Below, in pieces: positions 6,888 through 13,604 of a DNA stretch of 25,029 nucleotides. Position numbers and translations under genes: made by a program. Position 1 is the stretch's first letter; each line of letters opens with the position of its first letter. The notes beneath the pieces were generated by a model, which saw nothing but the letters and a program-made list of their open reading frames with translations, made no database searches and was not told the origin of the DNA. Source of the stretch: Candidatus Omnitrophota bacterium (GTDB lineage: Bacteria > Omnitrophota > Gorgyraeia > Aquiviventales > Aquiviventaceae). The stretch lies in assembly GCA_016206585.1 (NCBI GenBank), contig JACQRE010000074.1:1-25029 (forward strand). The letters run 5' to 3'.

Positions 6888-6922
6888 GTATACTGTCCCC
6901 AGAATTCCCCCAGAATTCCCCC
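6850..6922 (+). repeat. REP-like inverted repeat, copy 2
   Basis: This is the second copy of the 4052 element. Bases 6859-6909 are identical to 4062-4112. The left stem arm has decayed (GAAGACAG in place of GGGGACAG), while the right arm CTGTCCCC (6893-6900) and the doubled AGAATTCCCCC end remain. It lies over the end of the HEAT-repeat gene and supplies that gene's stop codon in the repaired frame. Confidence 0.85.
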
Positions 6923-6974
6923 GCACGTGCTGGAACCCGTCCATGGGTGAGCCGATGCCACGGAGGTCAGACCG

Positions 6975-7391
6975 ATGAGAACGCACCTCGAATTCGCGTC
7001 CACGGCGTTTCCAGCCGCGCCGGGCGAGGACCAAGAGATCAATCCCGGCCGGTTCGGCAAGCGGCTGGCCGAGTTCCTGCGCGATGAGCTTCCCCGGCAC
7101 GGCTTCACGGTCAAGCGTCTGGTGGCAGAGGACTGGGGATGGATGGTCGATCTGGAACACGACGCGTTTCCGCTGTGGATCGGCTGCGGGAACTACGAGG
7201 AGTTCGAGCACGGCTTCCTCTGTTTTATCGAGCCCTCCAAGCCGGTCATTCGGAAGTGGCTCTCGAAAATTGATACCGCGCCCACGGTGGAGAAGCTGGC
7301 GACAGGGCTGGAGACCGTCCTGCGGGACAGCGGGAAGGTCTCGAGACTGCGGTGGTGGACCGAGGACGACGTACCGAAACGACGGTCATGA
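6975..7391 (+). CDS. Conserved hypothetical protein
   Basis: This is a 138-residue soluble protein with no signal peptide or membrane segment. Its sequence is well ordered: an N-terminal strand (THLEFASTAFPAAPGED), a helix (GRFGKRLAEFLRDELPRHGF), then tryptophan- and glycine-rich strands (AEDWGWMVDLEHDAFPLWIG, CGNYEE) and LCFIEPSKPVIRKWL. It ends with RLRWWTEDDV. I recall similar stand-alone proteins scattered through bacteria but no assigned function. The aromatic DWGW and WIGCGNYEE blocks suggest a small alpha-beta binding fold. The ATG at 6975 follows GGAGG at 6961-6965 with a spacing of nine. The first base of a tandem 11-base duplication (7390) falls within its TGA stop. Confidence 0.75.
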   Translation: MRTHLEFASTAFPAAPGEDQEINPGRFGKRLAEFLRDELPRHGFTVKRLVAEDWGWMVDLEHDAFPLWIGCGNYEEFEHGFLCFIEPSKPVIRKWLSKIDTAPTVEKLATGLETVLRDSGKVSRLRWWTEDDVPKRRS

Positions 7392-7432
7392 TAGGTGCCA
7401 GATAGGTGCCAGGCACCGCGGTAGCTGGCACC
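7390..7432 (+). repeat. Tandem duplication and GGTGCC hairpin
   Basis: GATAGGTGCCA occurs twice in tandem at 7390-7400 and 7401-7411. The second copy forms part of two alternative hairpins: GGTGCC-A-GGCACC (7405-7417) and GGTGCCAG (7405-7412) with CTGGCACC (7425-7432). The first copy overlaps the stop codon of the upstream gene. There is no T-tract, so a classical terminator is not supported; a REP-like palindromic unit is more likely. Confidence 0.6.
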
Positions 7433-7580
7433 CGGGGGACAGGCAGCCTGGATCAACAAGCATCTCTACATTGCGACGTATGGGTGGCCGTTGGTACCAC
7501 TATTACACTAGGTTGGTAGGTCTATTACAGACATTGGCGGGAACGTCAGTAGTTTCGGTTACTGAAAGGAAGGACACCTA

Positions 7581-7751
7581 ATGCCTGATTCCACAAAACC
7601 GCCCCGGACATGTCAGATGTGCGGGGTTTATATTGTTGAATATGGGGACAGCCCCTGGTGTGACTCCTGCGGAAAGATCATGTGCCCGTCATGCGAACGG
7701 AAGCATAATAAGGAATTGTGCAAGCTCGAAAAGAAGCCAAGAGGTGGATGA
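7581..7751 (+). CDS. Small zinc-ribbon protein
   Basis: This is a 56-residue protein beginning MPDSTKPPRTCQMCGVYIVE. It carries seven cysteines: CQMC at 11-14, CDSC at 27-30, CPSC at 35-38, and one near residue 47 in a KHNKELCKLEKK context. CxxC pairs at this spacing strongly suggest one or two bound zinc ions, as in ZPR/B-box or rubredoxin-like knuckles. The start is supported by AAGGAAGGA just upstream of the ATG (7581). There is no signal peptide, so it is cytoplasmic; a role in protein or nucleic-acid binding is possible but not shown. Its base composition is more A/T-rich than the flanking glycan and pirin regions. Confidence 0.7.
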   Translation: MPDSTKPPRTCQMCGVYIVEYGDSPWCDSCGKIMCPSCERKHNKELCKLEKKPRGG

Positions 7752-7803
7752 AGGAGAGGATTTACCTTAGGACTTCGGACTTGCCGTTGTTCCGAGAGCA
7801 TAG

Positions 7804-7902
7804 AACTTTCTGAGGTGGGCCTGGGAAGGGATATCGGCGGACACGCTCCTGGTGTTCCAGGCGCTGGCAGAAGGGTTGCAGGTGGCGCTGGCAGCTTGGT
7901 AG
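7804..7902 (+). pseudogene. Fragment related to the 9364 small ORF
   Basis: In the frame starting after a TAG at 7801 the sequence reads NFLRWAWEGISADTLLVFQA, then LAEGLQVALAAW and TAG at 7900-7902. VFQALAEGLQVALAAW is matched by VLQALAEGLQVALEGWSA at the end of the 9364-9483 ORF, with clear DNA similarity across 48 bases. No ATG lies in the frame; a GTG at 7852 would give only 16 residues. I read it as the 3' remnant of a paralogue whose body and downstream partner gene are lost. The rest of 7752-7949 shows no gene. Confidence 0.5.
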
Positions 7903-7949
7903 CCCCAGCGCGGGGATGGCAATTCCGTAATGCTGGACGTTAGCCATAC

Positions 7950-9191
7950 ATGACGAATCTCATGATTTCAAGACACCGCAGAGCGAGATATCACCAACTT
8001 CGGGGACTTCTCGTAGTGGCGTTGAGCCTGGCGGGCGCCCTTCCTTGTTTCGCTTTGTCTAAATCCTACGAATCCATTCCCCTAGCCATCAGATTATATG
8101 ATGCGAGGTATGTTGTTCACGGTTTGGTGATTTCTGTGCAGACAACTGAGCGCACGAAGTGGGATCTGTTTCAGGTCTGCGAGGTATCTGTGTTGGAGGT
8201 TCTCAGAGGAGATCTGGGGAAGGAAACGGTTCGCGTCCCAAGCGTGAATAACAACGTGACTGAAGGTCAGCGGTATGTCTTTATCCTCGATCAACAGATG
8301 ATCGCTACTCCTGAACGTTATCGAAGTATTGGGAAGCTCTTTCAATCTGTTGAGCCAGAGGCACCTGAAACCCTCAAACGCGTCCGAGAATTACTGGCCT
8401 TTGAACAGCAGTTCAAAGAACAGACAGAAACATTTGAAGGGACTCTTGCATTGTTGCAGCATGATAATGAAGATGCTCGAGTTGGAGCACTCCATATCAT
8501 CGATAAGACGTACGCCTCCAAATATTCCACCACAGAAATCTCGAAGCGCCTCCTGCCGATTCTGCAGCAGGCCGACACGTCAGAAACCGCGAAATCTGCT
8601 GTTCTGGGGATCCTTCAAAGGATCCATCGAGGGGGCGAGAAGGATCTTCAGCACAAGAAGGCACTCACAGAGACACTGCAGATCATGTTCTTGAATGAGG
8701 ATGAGACCTTGCGATGGTCCAGTTGGGCGGTTCTGAGACTACTGGATGCAGAGCGCGCCCTCGATTTCCTCGTGGAACAGCTTGAAAAGTCAGATCCAAC
8801 GATCGACAGGCACGCGATTCTTTATCAGGTGTACAGCGGGTTCTCGGGTAACCCAGAGATGTTATTGCCACGAGCTGCGGTCTTTCAAGCAATTGTGCAA
8901 GGTGAGGAAAGCGATCAAGTCCGAGCCTTGGCTGCTGAGATTCTCTCTGATATCCATACGGAGGAACATCTCGCACTGTGGATCTCCCTCTTAGATGACT
9001 CTGAGAGGAACATACGGTTACGGGCGCTGAGTGTGTTGACAGGCTATCAGTCTCCGTATAAGGCGTTGGCCGATCGATCGTTAATCCCTATGTTGCAAGA
9101 TATGAGGCGAAAAGAGTCAGACCATTACATCCAGCAACAGTTGGATGAAATCCTCTCCAATCCAGACCAGTATTTCAAGAAGATAAGGTGA
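7950..9191 (+). CDS. Secreted HEAT-like repeat protein
   Basis: This is a 413-residue protein. A basic start (RHRRARYHQLR) and hydrophobic core (GLLVVALSLAGALPCFA) form a signal peptide, cut near ALS. Residues about 30-125 form a strand-rich domain (YVVHGLVISVQTTERTKWDL, then VCEVSVLEVLRGDLGKETVR and RYVFILDQQ), similar in outline to domains of secreted proteins containing a V-x-EVLRGD pattern. From about 150 to the end are degenerate helical repeats (e.g. DEDARVGAL-like NEDARVGALHIIDK and DDSERNIRLRALSVL), consistent with HEAT/ARM scaffolding. The starts at 7950 and 7962 are both possible. It resembles the 5054 protein in architecture but not in sequence. Its A/T-richer codon use differs from the glycan genes and suggests transfer. 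Confidence 0.75.
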   Translation: MTNLMISRHRRARYHQLRGLLVVALSLAGALPCFALSKSYESIPLAIRLYDARYVVHGLVISVQTTERTKWDLFQVCEVSVLEVLRGDLGKETVRVPSVNNNVTEGQRYVFILDQQMIATPERYRSIGKLFQSVEPEAPETLKRVRELLAFEQQFKEQTETFEGTLALLQHDNEDARVGALHIIDKTYASKYSTTEISKRLLPILQQADTSETAKSAVLGILQRIHRGGEKDLQHKKALTETLQIMFLNEDETLRWSSWAVLRLLDAERALDFLVEQLEKSDPTIDRHAILYQVYSGFSGNPEMLLPRAAVFQAIVQGEESDQVRALAAEILSDIHTEEHLALWISLLDDSERNIRLRALSVLTGYQSPYKALADRSLIPMLQDMRRKESDHYIQQQLDEILSNPDQYFKKIR

Positions 9192-9252
9192 CAGTTACAA
9201 TTCGGGACACCCATTTGAGATGAAGAAACGTCTTGCGGTCATTACTTACGGC

Positions 9253-9303
9253 TGCCCCCATAGATTTGGCTCCCTTCGGTCGCCAAATCTGAGATCGGGG
9301 GCA
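9253..9303 (+). repeat. Two-stem inverted repeat
   Basis: TGCCCCC (9253-9259) pairs with GGGGGCA (9297-9303), and AGATTTGGC (9262-9270) pairs with GCCAAATCT (9282-9290), with a small asymmetric internal loop and an 11-base apical loop. It lies 61 bases after the HEAT-like gene and could form a stable hairpin in RNA or a cruciform in DNA. No T-tract follows. Confidence 0.7.
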
Positions 9304-9312
9304 CCCGGGTTC

Positions 9313-9363
9313 AGGTTTGGAGGAAGACCCCGTCGATGAACAGGAGGGTCTTCCTCCAAACCT
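9313..9363 (+). repeat. Perfect 18-bp inverted repeat abutting an ATG
   Basis: AGGTTTGGAGGAAGACCC (9313-9330) is followed after 15 bases by its exact reverse complement (9346-9363). The base after the second arm is the A of the ATG at 9364. A transcript would place the GGAGG at 9343-9347 at the loop-stem edge and pair the bases directly before the start codon, so it could control translation of the 9364 ORF. It could also be a transposable palindromic unit. Confidence 0.8.
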
Positions 9364-9483
9364 ATGGGTGACCATAGTGGTGGAATCCCTGGACTTTCGA
9401 GCCAGGAGATAGAAGATTCATCCCAGGTGCTTCAAGCCCTGGCGGAGGGGTTGCAGGTAGCTCTGGAAGGATGGTCCGCATGA
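9364..9483 (+). CDS. Small ORF coupled to the next gene
   Basis: This 39-residue frame begins MGDHSGGIPGLSSQEIEDSS and ends QALAEGLQVALEGWSA. Its TGA overlaps the next ATG as ATGA, which suggests translational coupling. Support that it is a real product comes from a related, broken sequence at 7804-7902 that preserves the same frame and stop position. It could alternatively be the 3' end of a longer gene lost upstream at the palindrome; the frame is closed by a TGA at 9337. I do not recognise the family. The helix-like QALAEGLQVALEGW end may be a short partner peptide for the downstream protein. Confidence 0.45.
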   Translation: MGDHSGGIPGLSSQEIEDSSQVLQALAEGLQVALEGWSA

Positions 9484-10010
9484 GTTGGTTGTCGAAGTTG
9501 CTGGGGTATGTATCAAAACCAGAGCGAGCGGGAATCTCGTTGAATCGGAAGGAGCCATACTGGGTCATGAAGAGCTTCTCTGATTTCCCCGCCTTTCTGC
9601 GATGCCTTGCCCATCTGTTCCCGGAAGGTTCAGTCCTATATCTGGAAGGAACGTCCATTGGCAAGGAAGTCCAAGAGTTTCTCAAAGCGCGTGCACCTGA
9701 AAAAGTAACCAGAGTGGAGTTGGGTACCATCTGGCCCCGGCCGCAGACGTTTCATATGCTCCTTACCGCTGAAAACATCACGGAGTTGGCGGCGCTGGCT
9801 GAAAAACATGCGCTGCCAGAGCTGTGCGACCACCTGCATGTGTATAAGGATAGCACGGTGCTACTCGAAGCCCACGATATTCTGGACCGGTGCATCAGTT
9901 TATCTGGTGCGTTGCCAAAGGAGCGGATCGAAACCCTGTGCGGACAGCTGGGGGCTGAATACAAGAAGGGTGAGGGGGGTTGTTTCTGCAGTCCTGGAAA
10001 GTACCGGTGA
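9480..10010 (+). CDS. Hypothetical protein of unknown family
   Basis: This 176-residue soluble protein starts at the ATG at 9480, inside the ATGA overlap with the upstream ORF (an upstream ATG at 9471 would add only MVR). Sequence blocks include MKSFSDFPAFLRCLAHLFPE, then GSVLYLEGTS and VLLEAHDILDRCISLSGALP. A region around residues 95-120 (TFHMLLTAENITELAALAEK, then HALPELCDHLHVYKDS) looks like a regular alpha-beta protein with a His-rich turn. Near the end are two cysteines (GGCFCSPGKYR). There is no signal peptide or membrane helix. I do not recognise it, and the context of a secreted HEAT-like gene and palindromes does not define a function. It belongs to the A/T-richer segment. Confidence 0.65.
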   Translation: MSWLSKLLGYVSKPERAGISLNRKEPYWVMKSFSDFPAFLRCLAHLFPEGSVLYLEGTSIGKEVQEFLKARAPEKVTRVELGTIWPRPQTFHMLLTAENITELAALAEKHALPELCDHLHVYKDSTVLLEAHDILDRCISLSGALPKERIETLCGQLGAEYKKGEGGCFCSPGKYR

Positions 10011-10104
10011 ATGAGCATGACTCAGCCCGTAGAACATCCTGTTGATTGATCACGAGTTATGAATAAGTCCGTCTTCTTGCAGACGTATGGATGCTAGATG
10101 AACG

Positions 10105-10460
10105 GGCGGGATGGGATGGTGGAATCGCCGAGATAAAGATGGCGGCGAGTGACGTGGTGCCAGCCTCGGTTGCCGAGGTCCCGCCGACAAGTCCAGGGCC
10201 GGTGGTTGGCCGCATCGCAGCAATATGACGGGCCTCCGGCCGACCGGCGAGCGACTCGCGGGCTCAGCGAGGCCGACGGCGAACTTCAGTAAGAGCACGG
10301 CCGACTTGTTCGACGAGCCGGTAGGCGAGGAGTTGGTCGGCCGGTTCGCCGCGGCCGAGCGGTGCGGCGCAGAGCCCGCGCTGGAGCGAGCGGGCGGCCG
10401 GAGGCCCGACACGACCCGATCGGCCAACCGGAACCGGCCCCAGAACGAGGGGGCCGCCGG
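10105..10460. other. GC-rich, highly self-complementary gene-poor stretch
   Basis: Within 10011-10536 no convincing gene is visible. An 85-codon frame at 10225-10482 has coiled low-complexity content and no ribosome-binding site. Instead there are nested complementary arms. GGCGGGA (10105-10111) pairs with TCCCGCC (10179-10185), enclosing CCTCGG-TTG-CCGAGG (10164-10178). A 14-bp pair CGGGCCTCCGGCCG (10229-10242) with 10395-10408 encloses CGGCCGAC (10298-10305)/GTCGGCCG (10336-10343) and a small GCGAG-CGA-CTCGC hairpin (10247-10259). It could be a structured non-coding RNA, a palindromic mobile element or a decayed gene. The first part (10011-10100) is A/T-richer and shows nothing I can name. 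Confidence 0.4.
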
Positions 10461-10497
10461 CCGCAGGATGGCGGCGCGCTGAGTGTGTTCCTTACGT

Positions 10498-10525
10498 GTT
10501 GCTTGTTGCTTGTCGCTTGTCGCTA
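10498..10525 (-). repeat. Four tandem 7-base units
   Basis: GTTGCTT, GTTGCTT, GTCGCTT and GTCGCTA follow one another without gaps. The reverse complement AAGCAAC is the same heptamer found at 2127-2133 and 5023-5029, so this is the same repeat family in the opposite orientation. The adjoining bases (reverse complement ACGTAAGGAA) weakly resemble the AGTACGGGGAA that follows the heptamers in the other copies. It ends at the ribosome-binding site of the first glycan gene. Confidence 0.7.
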
Positions 10526-10536
10526 AGGATCAACTG

Positions 10537-12378
10537 ATGTTGTCCGGCCGTGACATCCTGTGCATCTCCTCGATCGACTGGGACTTCATCTGGCAGGGCC
10601 ACCAGGAGATCATGGCGGCCCTCGCCGCGGCGGGCAACCGCGTCCTGTTCATCGAGAACACCGGTGTGCGGGCCCCCCGCCTGCGCGACCTGCCGCGCCT
10701 CAAGCGCCGGTTCCTCAACTGGCGCAAGGGCACCCAGGGGTTCCGGCAGGAGCGCCCCAACCTGTTCGTCTATTCGCCGATGATCCTGCCGTTTCCGTAC
10801 TCGCGGCCGGCCCGCTGGATCAACCGGGCACTCCTCCTCACCCCGCTCCGGCGCTGGATGCGCGCGGCGAAGTTCCAGCCGCCGGTCGTGTGGACGTTCC
10901 TGCCGACCCCGCTGGTGCTGGACATTCTGCGCGAGCTGGACCCGGAGCTGACGGTCTACTACTGCATCGACGACCTCGCCTCGAGCTCGCCCCAGGCGCA
11001 GCGCATCACCCAGAGCGAGACGCAGCTGTTTCAGCGCGCGGATCTGGTGTTCGTCACCTCGGAGCAACTGCGCCAGCGCGCCGCCCGCTTCAGCGGCCGG
11101 GTGCACCTGTTTCCATTCGGCGTGAGCTACCGGAAGTTCGAGGAGGCGCGCCGCAGTCCTGATGGGCTCCCGCGCGATCTCGATGCGGTGCGCCGGCCGA
11201 TCATCGGCTACATCGGCGGCATCCACCAATGGGTCGACCAGGAGCTGGTCGCCGCGGTGGCCCGGCAGGTGCCTGAAGCGAGCGTGGTGCTGGTCGGGCC
11301 GCCCCAGACCGACACGTCGCGCCTGGCCGAATGCGCCAACGTCCATCTCCTGGGCTCCAAGGCGCACGCCGACGTCCCGCGCTACATCAAGGGGTTCGAT
11401 GTCGGGATCGTCCCGTACCGCTTGAGCGAGTACACCGCCCACGTCTATCCGACGAAGCTGAACGAGTACCTCGCCATGGGCATCCCCGTGGTGGCCACCG
11501 ACCTGCCGGAGATTCGCCGGTTCAACGTGGAGCATGGAGCCATCGTCCACGTCGCCCAGAGTGCCGCGGAGTTCATCGAGGCGGTGCGGCGCGCGATGGA
11601 CCGCAGCACGGCGCGGGACGTGGAGCGCTCCTTCGCCGTCGCCCGGCAGAACAGCTGGGAAGTCCGCATCGAGCGGATGTCCTCGCTGATCGAGCAGGAG
11701 CTGATCGCGCGGGAGGCTGCCGGGTGGCGCTGGCAGGAGTCGCTGCGGCGGCTCTACCGCACCGCCAGGCGTCGCGCCCTCAAGATGGCGGGGGGGATCG
11801 CGCTGGGCTATGGCCTGCTGTTCCAGAGCCCGTTCGTGTGGTGGCTCGCCGAGCCCTTGCGCCTGTCGCAGTCGCCGCAGCCGGCGGATGCGATCGTGGT
11901 GCTGGCGGGCGGTGTGGGCGAATCCGGCAAAGCCGGGGGCGGGTACCAGGAGCGCATCAAGCGCGCCGTAGACCTGTACCGGACCGGATACGCGCCGCGG
12001 CTGATCGTCTCCTCCGGCTACACCTTCGTGTTCAGGGAGGCGGAGGTGATGAAGGAGCTGGCGGTGCGCCTCGGCGTGCCGGAGGCGGCCATCCTGCTGG
12101 AGACGGACGCCTCGAACACCGTGGAGCACGTCCGCCTCACCCGCGACATCCTCCAACAGGCTGGTTGGCGGCGGATCCTGCTGGTCAGCTCGCCCTACCA
12201 CATGCGCCGTGCGCTGTGGACGTTCCGCCGGCAAGCGCCCGGGCTGACCGTGATGCCCACGCCGGTGACGGGCAGCCAGTTCTATGCGCACGAGCGGGGG
12301 GCCAGCCTCGAGCAGATCCTGGGGATCCTGCAGGAGTACGCGGCGATCGTGTGGTACTGGTGGAGCGGCTGGGTGTGA
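10537..12378 (+). CDS. GT4-type glycosyltransferase fused to a DUF218 (YdcF/ElyC-like) domain
   Basis: This is a 613-residue two-domain protein. Residues 1-405 are a GT-B glycosyltransferase. The N-lobe opens DILCISSIDWDFIWQGHQEI; the C-lobe begins at IIGYIGGIHQWVD (about 220) and carries the sugar-nucleotide region YPTKLNEYLAMGIPVVATDL (about 303-322). After a hydrophobic helix (ALGYGLLFQSPFVWWL), a DUF218 domain runs from PADAIVVLAGG (449) through LIVSSGYTF, LETDASNTVEH and VSSPYHMRRA to the end. DUF218 proteins such as ElyC/SanA act in envelope and polyprenyl-carrier homeostasis. The fusion suggests sugar transfer linked to the envelope side. AAGGA (10525-10529) supports the ATG at 10537. 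The stop overlaps the next gene (TGATG). Confidence 0.85.
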   Translation: MLSGRDILCISSIDWDFIWQGHQEIMAALAAAGNRVLFIENTGVRAPRLRDLPRLKRRFLNWRKGTQGFRQERPNLFVYSPMILPFPYSRPARWINRALLLTPLRRWMRAAKFQPPVVWTFLPTPLVLDILRELDPELTVYYCIDDLASSSPQAQRITQSETQLFQRADLVFVTSEQLRQRAARFSGRVHLFPFGVSYRKFEEARRSPDGLPRDLDAVRRPIIGYIGGIHQWVDQELVAAVARQVPEASVVLVGPPQTDTSRLAECANVHLLGSKAHADVPRYIKGFDVGIVPYRLSEYTAHVYPTKLNEYLAMGIPVVATDLPEIRRFNVEHGAIVHVAQSAAEFIEAVRRAMDRSTARDVERSFAVARQNSWEVRIERMSSLIEQELIAREAAGWRWQESLRRLYRTARRRALKMAGGIALGYGLLFQSPFVWWLAEPLRLSQSPQPADAIVVLAGGVGESGKAGGGYQERIKRAVDLYRTGYAPRLIVSSGYTFVFREAEVMKELAVRLGVPEAAILLETDASNTVEHVRLTRDILQQAGWRRILLVSSPYHMRRALWTFRRQAPGLTVMPTPVTGSQFYAHERGASLEQILGILQEYAAIVWYWWSGWV

Positions 12379-13589
12379 TGCGCGAACCGGTTCGCATGGT
12401 GCGCGTCATCACGCGGCTGAACATCGGCGGGCCGTCGCTCCAGGCCGCCTTGCTCTCAACGAAACTCGATCCGCAGCGGTGGTCGACGTGTCTGGTGGCG
12501 GGCAGCCCTGAGGCGGGGGAGGGCGACCTGCGCGAGCCGGTGCAGCAGGCGGGCGCGCGGATCATCTGCGTGCCATCCCTGCGCCGCCCGGTCCACCCCT
12601 GGCGCGATGCGGTCGCGTGGCGGCAGCTGCTCCGGATTCTCTGGGCGGAACGTCCGCACATCCTCCATACCCATCTGGCGAAGGCTGGCACGCTCGGCCG
12701 CCTGGCGGGCTTCTGCTACAACGCCGCCGGGCCGGGGCAGCACCCGGGCCAACGGGCGGCGCTGATCCACACCTTCCACGGCCACGTCCTGGAGGGCTAC
12801 TTTTCTCCCTGGGCCTCCCGGATTTTTATTACAATAGAACGGTTCCTCGCGCGCGGCACGGACCGCCTCATCGCGGTCAGTCCGGCGATCCGCGATGAGC
12901 TGCTGCGCCTTGGGATCGGCCGGCCTGAGCAATGGCGGGTCATCCCGCTGGGATTGGACCTCGAGCCGTTCGCGCAGGTGCCGCCGCCTCCGGAGGGGAG
13001 GCCGGTGCGGGTGGGGATGGTCGGCCGGCTGGTGCCGATCAAGAACCCGGCCCTCCTGCTTGAAGCGCTCACGCGCATGACGCGCGAACAGCAGGAGCGG
13101 GTGGGAGACAGCCTCATCGTCGGCGACGGCCCACTGCGGCCGTCCCTGGAAGCCGAGACCCGCGCGCTGGGGCTGCAGCGGCTCGTGCAATTCACCGGCT
13201 GGCGCCGCGACGTCTCCTCCGTGTATCGGGACGTGGATGTCGTGTGCTTGACCTCCCGCAACGAGGGGACCCCGGTCTCGTTGATCGAAGCGATGGCCTC
13301 GGGCCGCGCCGTCGTGGCCACCGATGTGGGCGGGGTGCGCGACCTGCTGGATGAGCCGGGAGCTCCCTCCGCCGCGAGCCAGCCGCGCGGGTTCCGGATG
13401 ACCGCGCGCGGGGTGTTGGTGCGCGCCGATGACGCGCAGGCCTTCGCCGAGGCGCTCGGGGCGGTCGTCTGCGACGGATCGCTGCGCCGCCGGCTGGGCG
13501 ATGCGGCGCGCGCCTACGCGGTCCAGCAGTTTGGCGCGGATCGGCTGATCCGCGACGTCACGCAACTGTATGAGGAAGTGATTCGCTGA
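12378..13589 (+). CDS. GT4 family glycosyltransferase
   Basis: This is a 403-residue GT-B enzyme. The N-lobe has the acceptor-side loop VITRLNIGGPSLQ and HTHLAKAGTLGRLAG, with HTFHGHVLEGYFSP. The C-lobe starts near VRVGMVGRLVPIKNP and contains the retaining GT4 EX7E pattern in NEGTPVSLIEAMASGRAVVA. It probably adds a sugar from a nucleotide donor to a lipid-linked glycan at the cytoplasmic face; donor and linkage cannot be read. The start ATG at 12378 overlaps the previous TGA by one base (TGATG), a sign of translational coupling. The loop after VRDLLDEPG carries an extra GAPSAASQPRGFRM stretch compared with common GT4 proteins, likely a benign insertion. Confidence 0.9.
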   Translation: MREPVRMVRVITRLNIGGPSLQAALLSTKLDPQRWSTCLVAGSPEAGEGDLREPVQQAGARIICVPSLRRPVHPWRDAVAWRQLLRILWAERPHILHTHLAKAGTLGRLAGFCYNAAGPGQHPGQRAALIHTFHGHVLEGYFSPWASRIFITIERFLARGTDRLIAVSPAIRDELLRLGIGRPEQWRVIPLGLDLEPFAQVPPPPEGRPVRVGMVGRLVPIKNPALLLEALTRMTREQQERVGDSLIVGDGPLRPSLEAETRALGLQRLVQFTGWRRDVSSVYRDVDVVCLTSRNEGTPVSLIEAMASGRAVVATDVGGVRDLLDEPGAPSAASQPRGFRMTARGVLVRADDAQAFAEALGAVVCDGSLRRRLGDAARAYAVQQFGADRLIRDVTQLYEEVIR

Positions 13590-13604
13590 GGTGAGGAGGT
13601 GTCC

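Noticed and set aside
9253..9363. Integron attC site or Rho-independent terminator
   Set aside because: The hairpins lack the attC GTTRRRY/RYYYAAC ends, and no T-tract follows either stem.
10225..10482. 85-codon open frame in the structured stretch
   Set aside because: There is no ribosome-binding site, the composition is low-complexity, and inverted repeats explain the sequence better than a protein.
10492..12291. Long minus-strand open frame of 599 codons
   Set aside because: It is the antisense shadow of the GC-rich glycosyltransferase-DUF218 gene. It is rich in Arg, His and Gln and has no recognisable domain or ribosome-binding site.
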